From assembly GCA_016188575.1 (NCBI GenBank), contig JACPHN010000047.1, positions 1 through 54,629 of the forward strand: a stretch of 54,629 nt of DNA, given 5' to 3'. How positions within the stretch are numbered: position 1 is the first letter of the stretch; the number at the start of each line of letters is the position of its first letter. This DNA is from Candidatus Schekmanbacteria bacterium. Lineage in GTDB: Bacteria; CSSED10-310; JACPHN01. The notes beneath the pieces were generated by a model. That model was given only the letters and a program-made list of their open reading frames with translations, was not told the origin of the DNA and made no database searches. The translations under genes and the position numbers were made by a program. Positions 28,241-35,934 of the stretch are shown here, one piece after another.

Positions 28241-29430
28241 GGCGGCGCCCACTCCACACGTGGGCCAGTTCCTGGCCCCTGGGACAACGCGAAGTGAAGA
28301 CAGACCTGCGCGCTGGCTTGATCCCGCGGCAACACGCAGCCGCACGCGCAGCGGTGCACCCGCTCCGCGAGCGTTTTCTTTTGTTGCCGGCCGCACGCCG
28401 GACAGGTCTGCGACGGCTTGATCATCCGCGTGGGCGCTTCTACGAGCGCGATACCAGCCTCTACCGCTTTGTACCGCACCATGCCGAGAAACGCCGACGG
28501 GGCGCCGTCCAGGATGCTCTTATTCAGCCCGGCCTTCTGCCGGACATTCTTACCAGGGGACTCGACCGTCCCGCGGGCGCTGTGTGTCATGTTCTTCGTG
28601 GCGAGCTTTTCGGTGGCGAGCAGCACGGCGCGCCCTTCCAGCTCGGCGGACTGCCGGTGCAGGAAATCCTCGCGGCGATTCGCGATGCGCTCGTGCTGTC
28701 GGCCGAGCTTCGCCACGGCCTTTTTGCGGTTCTTCGAGCCTCGCTTCTTCCGGGAAACCGTGCGCCCGAGCGCCTTCAGCTTGCGCTCGGATTTGCGAAG
28801 GAATCGGGGATTCTCGACGCCGGTGCCGTCATCGAAGGTGAGGAAGCGCTCGATGCCCCAATCGAAGCCGATGCCCGCGGTGCCGTGCTCGCGCTCTGGC
28901 ACGCAGGCGACGACGATGGACGCCTGCCACCGGCCACGCTTATAGCTGATCGTCAGCGTCTTGGTCTCACCGAGCTGCCTGGGCTCGCCGCGCATGCGCA
29001 ACCGGCCGATGCCGTCCAGCTCAAGCGCGCCGTGCTTCTTCTCGCCGGGGAAGAAGCGCCAGTTGGACGTGCTCTTGTAGGTCCACCCGGAGAAACGCTT
29101 CCAGCTCTTGAAGCGAGGAAAACCTGGCGTTTGCCCGGCCTGTACGCGGCGGAAGAAGGCCTGGAAGGCCAGATCCACGCGCCGCAGGGTTTCTTGGAGA
29201 GCGTGGCCGCCAAGCGGGATGAGCTCGGGCCGGGCTTCCTTGACGGCGACGAGCTGCTTTTCCTGGTCCGCCTTGGTAATCGAGATGCCGCACAGCTTCC
29301 AGGCATCGCGCCGTTCCTGGATCGCCGCGTTGTACAGCTCGCAGTGCAAACGCAAAAACTCGAGCATAAGCTGATGCTGCGCGGCGGTGGGATACAAGCG
29401 ATAGGTGATACGGCGTTTGACGGCGTCCAT
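28228..29430 (-). CDS. tnpB: TnpB, RNA-guided nuclease of IS605-type element
   Basis: 400 aa with an N-terminal helical domain (KRRITYRLYPTAAQ). The split RuvC site appears complete: D190 (GIGFDWGI), E274 (LATEKLATKNM) and D370 (LPRDQASA). A zinc finger lies between (C343, C346, C361 and C363/C365). TnpB proteins of this family cut DNA using a guide RNA made from the element's right end. The last codons (about EWAPPHKH) and the stop at 28228-28230 lie in the target duplication and terminal repeat of the neighbouring IS4 element, so the C-terminus was altered by that insertion or reads through the element end. The start ATG lies in a palindrome. Confidence 0.92.
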   Translation of the reverse strand: MDAVKRRITYRLYPTAAQHQLMLEFLRLHCELYNAAIQERRDAWKLCGISITKADQEKQLVAVKEARPELIPLGGHALQETLRRVDLAFQAFFRRVQAGQTPGFPRFKSWKRFSGWTYKSTSNWRFFPGEKKHGALELDGIGRLRMRGEPRQLGETKTLTISYKRGRWQASIVVACVPEREHGTAGIGFDWGIERFLTFDDGTGVENPRFLRKSERKLKALGRTVSRKKRGSKNRKKAVAKLGRQHERIANRREDFLHRQSAELEGRAVLLATEKLATKNMTHSARGTVESPGKNVRQKAGLNKSILDGAPSAFLGMVRYKAVEAGIALVEAPTRMIKPSQTCPACGRQQKKTLAERVHRCACGCVLPRDQASAQVCLHFALSQGPGTGPRVEWAPPHKH

Positions 29431-29456
29431 GAACCGAAATATACTTCGGTTCATGG
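29427..29456. promoter_or_regulatory. Palindrome holding both start codons of tnpA and tnpB
   Basis: CCATGAACCGAA (29427-29438) and TTCGGTTCATGG (29445-29456) are perfect 12-bp inverted arms around ATATAC. The tnpB ATG (29430-29428) and tnpA ATG (29453-29455) occupy the mirror positions. Each transcript must start inside the other gene, so a protein or RNA structure at this site could control both. Confidence 0.7.
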
Positions 29457-29872
29457 CAATTGTGCAAGACCTGAAGACGCTTCATCACTGCGTATACAAG
29501 CTGCAGTACCACTTGGTTCTGGTGACCCAGTACCGCCGGCCTGCGCTTACCGCGGCGATGCTGCAAGACCTGCAGGTGTGGCTCCGCGCGATCATCGAAA
29601 ACCGTTGGCATGGTGAGCTTCTGGAGCTTTCCGGGGAGAAGGACCACGTGCACATTCTGATGGGCCTGCCGCCGACCGAAGAGCCGGCCAAGGCCGTGAA
29701 TGCGCTCAAAACGGCGACCTCGCGGCGTTTGCGCGGCACCTATCCCCAAGAATGCGCAAGGCACTACTGCAAGCCGGTGTTTTGGAGCCGCTCGTACTGC
29801 ATTCTGTCCGTTGGCGGCGCGCCGTTGGAAGTCTTGAAGCAATACATCCAGAACCAGGAGCGCCCGGAATGA
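29453..29872 (+). CDS. tnpA: TnpA, Y1 HUH transposase of IS605-type element
   Basis: 139 aa, the normal IS200/IS605 TnpA length. The HUH metal motif is H65-V66-H67 in KDHVHILM, and the nucleophile is probably Y131 in LKQYIQNQ. The N-terminal HHCVYKLQYHLVLVTQYR is the family signature. The ATG at 29453 was preferred to an upstream GTG that lies in tnpB. Complete and likely active; it would mobilise single-stranded DNA between the subterminal hairpins. Confidence 0.94.
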   Translation: MAIVQDLKTLHHCVYKLQYHLVLVTQYRRPALTAAMLQDLQVWLRAIIENRWHGELLELSGEKDHVHILMGLPPTEEPAKAVNALKTATSRRLRGTYPQECARHYCKPVFWSRSYCILSVGGAPLEVLKQYIQNQERPE

Positions 29873-30089
29873 GCGGCCAGCCTTCGGCCCTCCAACCTGG
29901 CAGGGCCAGGATGGAGCCCGTGGCCGCTCAGGATGGGTCGGTTTGACTCACCTGTGTCCCGGCTGCCGCAGCGTGGGCATGCGGCGATGAATGCGGATGC
30001 GGACAACAGCGCGCGAGGCTCAAATCGCGAAGTGGCACCGGAGTTGCTGTATAGTGAGGACGACTCCTCCAAGCTCCGGAGAACCCGCA

Positions 30090-32168
30090 ATGACCGCCAA
30101 GAGATTCTTCGATATCTTCTGCTCAATCGCCGCCATCCTCATTTTCTCCCCCGTCCTGCTACTGGCGAGTGCCGCGATTCTGCTCGACGGCGGCCCTCCC
30201 GTCCTGTATCGCGCGCCCCGGGTCGGCAAGGGGCGGCAGCGGTTCATCTGCTACAAGCTGCGCACGATGCGGGACGGCAAGGAGGTGACGTCCCCCGGGC
30301 GCTGGCTGCGTGCGAGCGGCCTGGACGAGCTGCCGCAGTTCCTCAACGTCTGGCACGGCGAAATGAGCGTCGTCGGACCGCGCGCCCTCGACGACGAAAC
30401 CGTCGATCGCCTCGGCTGGAACAGCCCCGAGCGCGGCTATCGCTGGTCGGTTCTCCCCGGCATCACGGGACTGGCGCAGCTTTATCCGGTGGGAAGCGCC
30501 GAGCAGTCGTGGTTGCTTGACGTGACCTATCTGCGCGAACGGTCTACAGGGCTCGACGCCCGGATCGTGGCGCTCTCGTTTCTGGCCAATGTCCTCGGCA
30601 AGCGTCGCGTGCGCGCGCTGGTGCGTCTCGCCGGCGCCCTCCCCGGCCGCATCTCCGAGGGGCGAGGGCGCCGAGCTCCCCGCGCGATGACCACCGCGCC
30701 GCGCCTGGACGGGGCGGCGGTGGTGGGCGCTCCGCAACCCCGCCGCGTTCTCCTCCTCAACCCCTTTTACTCCAAGGACCCCGTGGCGAGCTTCGGCAAG
30801 CACGTCCTCACGCCGTCGACCGCGCTCACGGCGATCGCCGCCGCCACGCCGGCAAGCTGGAACGTACAGTTTTGGGACGAGAACCTCTTGCAGGGACCGC
30901 CCCCCCGCGATCCGTTTCCATCCGTGGTCGGCATCACCGTCCACCTCACGTTCGCGGCGCGCGCCTTCGCACTCGCGGACTGGTACCGCGAGCGCGGCGC
31001 CAAGGTCGTTCTCGGCGGGTTACACGTGGTGAGCAACCCGGAGGAATGCGCCGAGCACGCCGATGCCCTGGTCCTGGGCGACGGCGTGCCGGTCTGGCCA
31101 CGAGTGCTTGCGGACGCCGAGCGCGGCCTCCTGGCGCCGCGCTATGACGGCGCCTACCACCTGCCATTCGCCGCCAATCCGGAGCCGCAGCGGCGAGCTC
31201 TGCCGCGAGGGCAGTTTCTCACGACCGCCGGAATCATCGCTACCCGCGGCTGCCATAACCGCTGCGGCTTCTGCTACCTCGCCACGGACGGCCTGCACCT
31301 GCCTTACCAGACGCGACCCGCCGCCGAGGTCGCGGCGGAAATCTCGCGCACCGGAGAGCCCTACGCGGTGTTTATCGACAATAACCTGGGTTCCCGCAAG
31401 GCGTATTTGCACGAGCTCTGCCGGGCGCTCGCGCCACTCGACAAGATTTGGAGCGCCGCAGTATCCATCGACGTAACCGACGATCCCGAGCTGGTGCATG
31501 CCATGGCCGATTCGGGCTGCACGGGGGTGTTCGTCGGCTTCGAGTCTCTGACCCAGGAAAATCTTTCCGAAGCGAGGAAGAAGACCCCGCTCCCCGAGGA
31601 CTATGGACGCCGGGTGGCCTTGCTCCACCACTATGGCATTCAGGTCAATGGCAGCTTCGTCCTCGGCTTCGACCACGATGGGCCGGAAGTATTCGCGGAA
31701 ACGGTCCGCTGGATCGAGGCGCACCGATTGGAGTGCGCGACGTTCCACATTCTCACGCCCTACCCAGGGACGCCGTTGTTTCGGCGATTGGAGGGCGAGG
31801 GGCGAATCCTGCACCGCGACTGGCGGCTGTACGACACGGGTCACGTGGTTTTTCAGCCGGCGAAGCTGTCCATCGACGAGCTGGCGAGCGGCTATGCGTG
31901 GTGCTATCGCCGTTTGTTTTCGCCGCAGTCGATTGTCGTGCGCCGCCCGGCTCACTGGCAAGCCATTCCCGGTTATCTGGCGATGAGCCTGCTGTACAAG
32001 AAGGCCAACTGGCTCTGGCCCTTGGTGATTCGCCACGGGCTCACCAACGCTTTCTGGAGACCGTTGGTCGAGGCCGCGCGGCGCCAAAACGTGCGGGCGC
32101 GCAAGCGCCGGCAAGAGCCCGGCGGGGCACGTGCCGCAGGGGGGGCACCTGTCGCTCCGGGAGTGTGA
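30090..32168 (+). CDS. Fusion of undecaprenyl-phosphate sugar transferase and B12-binding radical SAM protein
   Basis: 692 aa. Residues 1 to about 190 form a bacterial sugar-1-phosphate transferase: AKRFFDIFCSI, one membrane segment, VLYRAPRVGKG, YKLRTM, SGLDELPQFLNVW and MSVVGPRAL. After a short Arg/Ala-rich linker, residues about 220-692 form a radical SAM protein with an N-terminal B12-binding-like domain (RVLLLNPFYSKDP, VVGITVHLTFAARAF, VVLGGLHVV) and the 4Fe-4S motif C388-HNR-C392-GF-C395. FILTPYPGTPLFRRL-like HILTPYPGTPLFRRL is typical of hopanoid/lipid-type and related B12 radical SAM enzymes. The start at 30090 (GGAGAA upstream) is followed by an uninterrupted frame; an internal ATG near the linker could still allow a separate radical SAM product. 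Confidence 0.88.
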   Translation: MTAKRFFDIFCSIAAILIFSPVLLLASAAILLDGGPPVLYRAPRVGKGRQRFICYKLRTMRDGKEVTSPGRWLRASGLDELPQFLNVWHGEMSVVGPRALDDETVDRLGWNSPERGYRWSVLPGITGLAQLYPVGSAEQSWLLDVTYLRERSTGLDARIVALSFLANVLGKRRVRALVRLAGALPGRISEGRGRRAPRAMTTAPRLDGAAVVGAPQPRRVLLLNPFYSKDPVASFGKHVLTPSTALTAIAAATPASWNVQFWDENLLQGPPPRDPFPSVVGITVHLTFAARAFALADWYRERGAKVVLGGLHVVSNPEECAEHADALVLGDGVPVWPRVLADAERGLLAPRYDGAYHLPFAANPEPQRRALPRGQFLTTAGIIATRGCHNRCGFCYLATDGLHLPYQTRPAAEVAAEISRTGEPYAVFIDNNLGSRKAYLHELCRALAPLDKIWSAAVSIDVTDDPELVHAMADSGCTGVFVGFESLTQENLSEARKKTPLPEDYGRRVALLHHYGIQVNGSFVLGFDHDGPEVFAETVRWIEAHRLECATFHILTPYPGTPLFRRLEGEGRILHRDWRLYDTGHVVFQPAKLSIDELASGYAWCYRRLFSPQSIVVRRPAHWQAIPGYLAMSLLYKKANWLWPLVIRHGLTNAFWRPLVEAARRQNVRARKRRQEPGGARAAGGAPVAPGV

Positions 32169-32427
32169 GGGGGAGCTGCGGATCGCAGGCGCCCCGCGAC
32201 GGAGCTTGCGTGTTCACCGCCCCCGCTTGCGGGGCGACAGAAATGGCGCAACAACGGTATCGAGCCCGGCAACCGAGAAGCTCGGTAACCGGCGCCCAGC
32301 GACTTCTCTGGACGAGATTGCGGCGTGGGCTTCCCTGACGGCGCCTGGTCCCTCATAATGGAGAAGCGGGCGCCCACGTGACAGGCTCACCAGGGCCGCC
32401 CATTCACCTCGGACAGCAGGAACTTGA

Positions 32428-35400
32428 ATGAAGACGAATACGCCTCAGATCACCCGCCTGGCCCCGCCGATGATAAATTGCCCGCCTCCCTGCCTTCCCT
32501 TACGCGCGGGAGGAGGTGAGGTGGGGGGTCTTCACGCGACCGCACAGCAACAACGATCGACGGCCCGGCAGCGGTGGCCTCTGATCCTCGCGCTGTGTGC
32601 GGCGGCGGCAGCGATGGTGGTGGCAGCGCCCGGCGGCGCGCTGGCGTCGGAGCGGATCATCGTCGCCTTTCGGCCGGAGTCCGAGGTGGGGCGGGAGCTG
32701 GGATCGGTGGGCGTGGCAGTGCTGGAGCGCCGCGTCGCGGGTCTGGCCGGAGCGCGGCGGCTGTACGGTGGGGCCCCGCCGGCGGGGGCGCGGATCGGCG
32801 CCGCTCGGCGCGCCTGGCTGGTGCTTGCGGCGACCGTCGTGGCGCCTGTCGGGGGCAGCGACAACGCCGCAGAAATCGCTCACCGGCTCCGCGCCCGACC
32901 GGACGTCTTGTGGGCGGAAGTGGACGGCGTGGTTCACGCCGTGGATCTGACGCCGACGGATCCCGAGTTCCCGGCGCAGTGGGCGCTGCACAACGAGGGC
33001 CAGACCGGCGGCACCGTGGATGCCGACATCGACGCCCCGGCGGCGTGGGAGCTGACCACGGGCGCCGATCAAGTCGTCGCGGTGCTCGATACCGGGCTCG
33101 ACATGCAGCATCCTGAGATGGGCGGTCGCATCGTCAGCGTTCCGGGGGCGGATCTGGTCAACGACGACAGCGACCCCGCGGATGACTCCGGCCATGGCAC
33201 GCATGTCGCCGGAATCGCCGCGGCCACCGGGAACAACGGCGCGGGGATCGCGGGGGTGTGTTGGAGTTGTCGCGTGATGCCAATCAAGGTACTGGATGCC
33301 ACGGCGACGGGGGCGTTCTCGACGGTCGCCGAGGGGATCGCGCTGGCCGCTGCCAATGGCGCGTCCGTCATCAACCTTTCGCTGGGCTCCGCCACGTATT
33401 CACAGTCGATCCAGGACGCGATCACGGCGGCGATCGCTGGCGGCGCGGTGGTGGTGGGCGCCGCCGGCAATAACGGCAGCTCAGCACCCTTTTATCCGGC
33501 CGCCAACGAGGGAGTCGTCGCCGTCGCTGCATCAGACAGCAACGATGGCCTCGCGAGCTTTTCCAATCGCGGCGATTGGGTGACGGTGGCCGGTCCGGGG
33601 ACGGACATTGTCTCCACCTTGCCCGGCGGTGCTACAGGTACGTGGAGTGGCACGAGCATGGCGGCTCCTTTTGTGTCCGGGACGGCGGCGCTCGTCCGGG
33701 CGCAGCACCCGGATTGGGATGCGTTCCTCGTGTCGGCGCAGCTTGCCCACACGGCCGACGCGCTGGTCGCCTCGGGAACAGGATCCGGCCGCATCAACGC
33801 CTACGCGGCGCTGGCCGCGACGCCGGAACCGGATCTTGTCGTGGCGGGAGTCACCGTGGACGACCAGGATACGGGCATCTGCCCGCTGTGCGACGGCGAC
33901 GGCGAGGCCGACGGCGGCGAGACGGTGCGCCTGGTCACGACGCTGCGCAACCAATATGGAGACGCGGCCGCCGTGACCGGGACGCTGGCGACGGAAAGCA
34001 GCCTGGTCACAATCGACAACAATAGTTCCTCGTTTGGAGCGATCGCGCACGGCGAAAGCGCAACCAATGCGTCCGCACCGTTCCAGGTCACGCTGGCCGC
34101 GGCAGCGGCGGGTCAGGAAATCGCCTTTACGATCGCCGCGACGGCCGGCGCGGGTGCCCCGAGCGAGGCCCCTTTCACGCTCGCGCTGGGTGCTCGTGAC
34201 GTCGGCGGGACGATCTCCACCGACACCCTATGGGAGGAGGGCACGGTGGTTCGCGTCAGTGATCCGCTCACTGTCGCATCAGGTGCCCGCCTGACGATCG
34301 AACCGGGCGTCAGAGTACTGTTTCCGGCGATGTCCAAGGGCCAGCCGGTCAATCTTTTGGTCGACGGCGAGCTTGTGGCGCGCGGCACACGCCTGGCCCC
34401 GATCGTGTTTTCCGAGGCGACGCCGGGAGCCGGCTGGGGCAGCTTTTCTCCCTACGCACCGGGAATCCGATTCAGGGCCGGGCACGTTGCGGCCAGCTTC
34501 GATAGCGAAGGTGCCTATCAATCGGGGTCCATTCTCGAGTGGTGCATCGTCGAAAAGACGGGATCCAGCTCGACCATGCCTACCAGCGTCGAAGTTGATG
34601 GAACGACCCCGTCGCCGGACGGCTACGTCGGACCGTACATCGCGCACACGGTCATCCGCGACGGTTACCTTGGACTCGACACCGATGACGAGCCCATGCG
34701 GATCGAGAACAACGCGTTCTACGCTCTGGCGACCGCGGTCCAGCTCGCGAGCTTCGACCAGGACCCGCTGCCGGGCGGGACGTTCAAGGGCAATCTCGTC
34801 GGTGGCCCGTTGTATCTTTTCGCCGGCTACGCGCAGGTTGCCGCGACCGTATCCGAAAACACCTTCGTGGACCGCGCCGGGGGCGTGAAGTACGGATACA
34901 TGGCGACCTCGACGGCGGTCGCTCCACCGCTTGCCGGCAACAACTTCGCGGGCGTGTACGGAGACGGAATCGGGTACGCCGTCAACGCCCCGCGGGTGGA
35001 GGTGCCGGAGCTCGACGCTCAAGGGAACTATTGGGGCACCACGGTCTCGGCAGAGATCGCGGCCAGGATTTGGGACGCGGATGACTGGTTCGATCGCACG
35101 TCGGTCGATTACACGCCATTCCTCGATGCGCCCGTCCGCAGCGCTCCCGGTTTCGTGTACCGCCGGACGCTCGACCCGCCGAGCCCGCTCAGCGCGGAGG
35201 CGGTGACCTTGACGATCCAGCTCAGCCGTTCCATGGACACTTCGGTGACACCGGCAGTGAGCTTCGGTCTCGAGTCGCCGTACGCGGACGTCGTGCTCAC
35301 CGACCCGGTATGGTCAACGACGGAGGAGGCGAACGACACGCTCGGCTATGCGTTCGAGATCGTCCCCGCGACCAGGGACGGGACGCACACCCTGCGCATC

Positions 35401-35934
35401 TCAGGCGCCGTCGATGCGAGTGGATTCCTGCTGCTGGACGATGAGTCGTTCCAGTTCGTCATCGACACGCCGGTGGGGATCGCGCGCGGCGTTGCCGTCG
35501 GGTACGGCCTGTATCGGGCGCCCAACGGAGCATCTGCTGGGCGCCGCGCCGGGAATGTCGACGCGTTCGTGTCGTGGCAGCCGCTGGAGGAGGACGATCT
35601 CGGCGGCTACACGGTGCGATGGGGTAGCAGTGCCGGCAACTTGCCGTTCACCGCCGACGCGGGGCTGTCGACGAGCGCCATCGTGCCGGATCTCTCGCCA
35701 GGCACGACGTACTGCTTCGCGGTGCAGACGCGCGAGACCGACGGCGACCCCGGACCCACGACCGAGGCGGTTTGCAAAACCACGGCTCCCGAATTCAAGG
35801 TCCCGGCCCCCGGGCTGCCAGCGTGGGCGCTGGTGGCGCCTGGCCTGGCGTGGGCGTGGGCGCGAGCGCGGGCACAGGGGCTTGAGCGACGGCGACGACG
35901 GCCCCGCCGCCACCGGCTCATCGACAATTCGTGA
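32428..35934 (+). CDS. Secreted subtilisin-family serine protease with parallel-beta and Fn3-like domains
   Basis: 1168 aa. A peptidase S8 domain with intact triad D221 (VLDTGLD), H256 (GHGTHV) and S410 (GTSMAAP), and oxyanion N348, follows a fervidolysin-type propeptide region (about 75-175). A right-handed-helix-like stretch (about 630-900), a beta domain, an Fn3-like module (about 1040-1115) and a C-terminal VPAPGLPAWAL...RRRRR tail complete it. AGGAA before ATG 32428 sets the start, but the signal peptide lies unusually deep (about 48-74) because residues about 20-36 are encoded by a dispersed repeat. It would be exported and may be anchored. It shares a GTGA with the downstream kinase. 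Confidence 0.9.
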   Translation: MKTNTPQITRLAPPMINCPPPCLPLRAGGGEVGGLHATAQQQRSTARQRWPLILALCAAAAAMVVAAPGGALASERIIVAFRPESEVGRELGSVGVAVLERRVAGLAGARRLYGGAPPAGARIGAARRAWLVLAATVVAPVGGSDNAAEIAHRLRARPDVLWAEVDGVVHAVDLTPTDPEFPAQWALHNEGQTGGTVDADIDAPAAWELTTGADQVVAVLDTGLDMQHPEMGGRIVSVPGADLVNDDSDPADDSGHGTHVAGIAAATGNNGAGIAGVCWSCRVMPIKVLDATATGAFSTVAEGIALAAANGASVINLSLGSATYSQSIQDAITAAIAGGAVVVGAAGNNGSSAPFYPAANEGVVAVAASDSNDGLASFSNRGDWVTVAGPGTDIVSTLPGGATGTWSGTSMAAPFVSGTAALVRAQHPDWDAFLVSAQLAHTADALVASGTGSGRINAYAALAATPEPDLVVAGVTVDDQDTGICPLCDGDGEADGGETVRLVTTLRNQYGDAAAVTGTLATESSLVTIDNNSSSFGAIAHGESATNASAPFQVTLAAAAAGQEIAFTIAATAGAGAPSEAPFTLALGARDVGGTISTDTLWEEGTVVRVSDPLTVASGARLTIEPGVRVLFPAMSKGQPVNLLVDGELVARGTRLAPIVFSEATPGAGWGSFSPYAPGIRFRAGHVAASFDSEGAYQSGSILEWCIVEKTGSSSTMPTSVEVDGTTPSPDGYVGPYIAHTVIRDGYLGLDTDDEPMRIENNAFYALATAVQLASFDQDPLPGGTFKGNLVGGPLYLFAGYAQVAATVSENTFVDRAGGVKYGYMATSTAVAPPLAGNNFAGVYGDGIGYAVNAPRVEVPELDAQGNYWGTTVSAEIAARIWDADDWFDRTSVDYTPFLDAPVRSAPGFVYRRTLDPPSPLSAEAVTLTIQLSRSMDTSVTPAVSFGLESPYADVVLTDPVWSTTEEANDTLGYAFEIVPATRDGTHTLRISGAVDASGFLLLDDESFQFVIDTPVGIARGVAVGYGLYRAPNGASAGRRAGNVDAFVSWQPLEEDDLGGYTVRWGSSAGNLPFTADAGLSTSAIVPDLSPGTTYCFAVQTRETDGDPGPTTEAVCKTTAPEFKVPAPGLPAWALVAPGLAWAWARARAQGLERRRRRPRRHRLIDNS
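32485..32533 (+). repeat. Core of the dispersed repeat inside the protease gene
   Basis: CCTCCCTGCCTTCCCTTACG is followed by CGCGGGAGGAGGTGAGGTGG and a GGGGTCTTC end, matching cores at 14.26, 17.21 and 36.38 kb. It is read in frame between the start codon and the signal peptide. Confidence 0.75.

Larger units (their letters stand above)
28262..29929. mobile_element. IS200/IS605-family element with divergent tnpA and tnpB
   Basis: tnpA and tnpB diverge from a shared palindromic centre, the IS605 arrangement. These elements lack inverted-repeat ends and use subterminal hairpins. Candidates are GGGCCAG-TTC-CTGGCCC (28262-28278) at the tnpB side, and the wide GAGCGGCCA/TGGCCGCTC pair (29871-29879, 29921-29929) enclosing CTGGC/GCCAG at the tnpA side. 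Exact ends are not determined. The tnpB side abuts the IS4 element. Confidence 0.8.

Noticed and set aside
32169-32427. Riboswitch upstream of the protease
   Set aside because: An ACCGAG/CTCGGT hairpin is visible, but no known riboswitch core could be matched.
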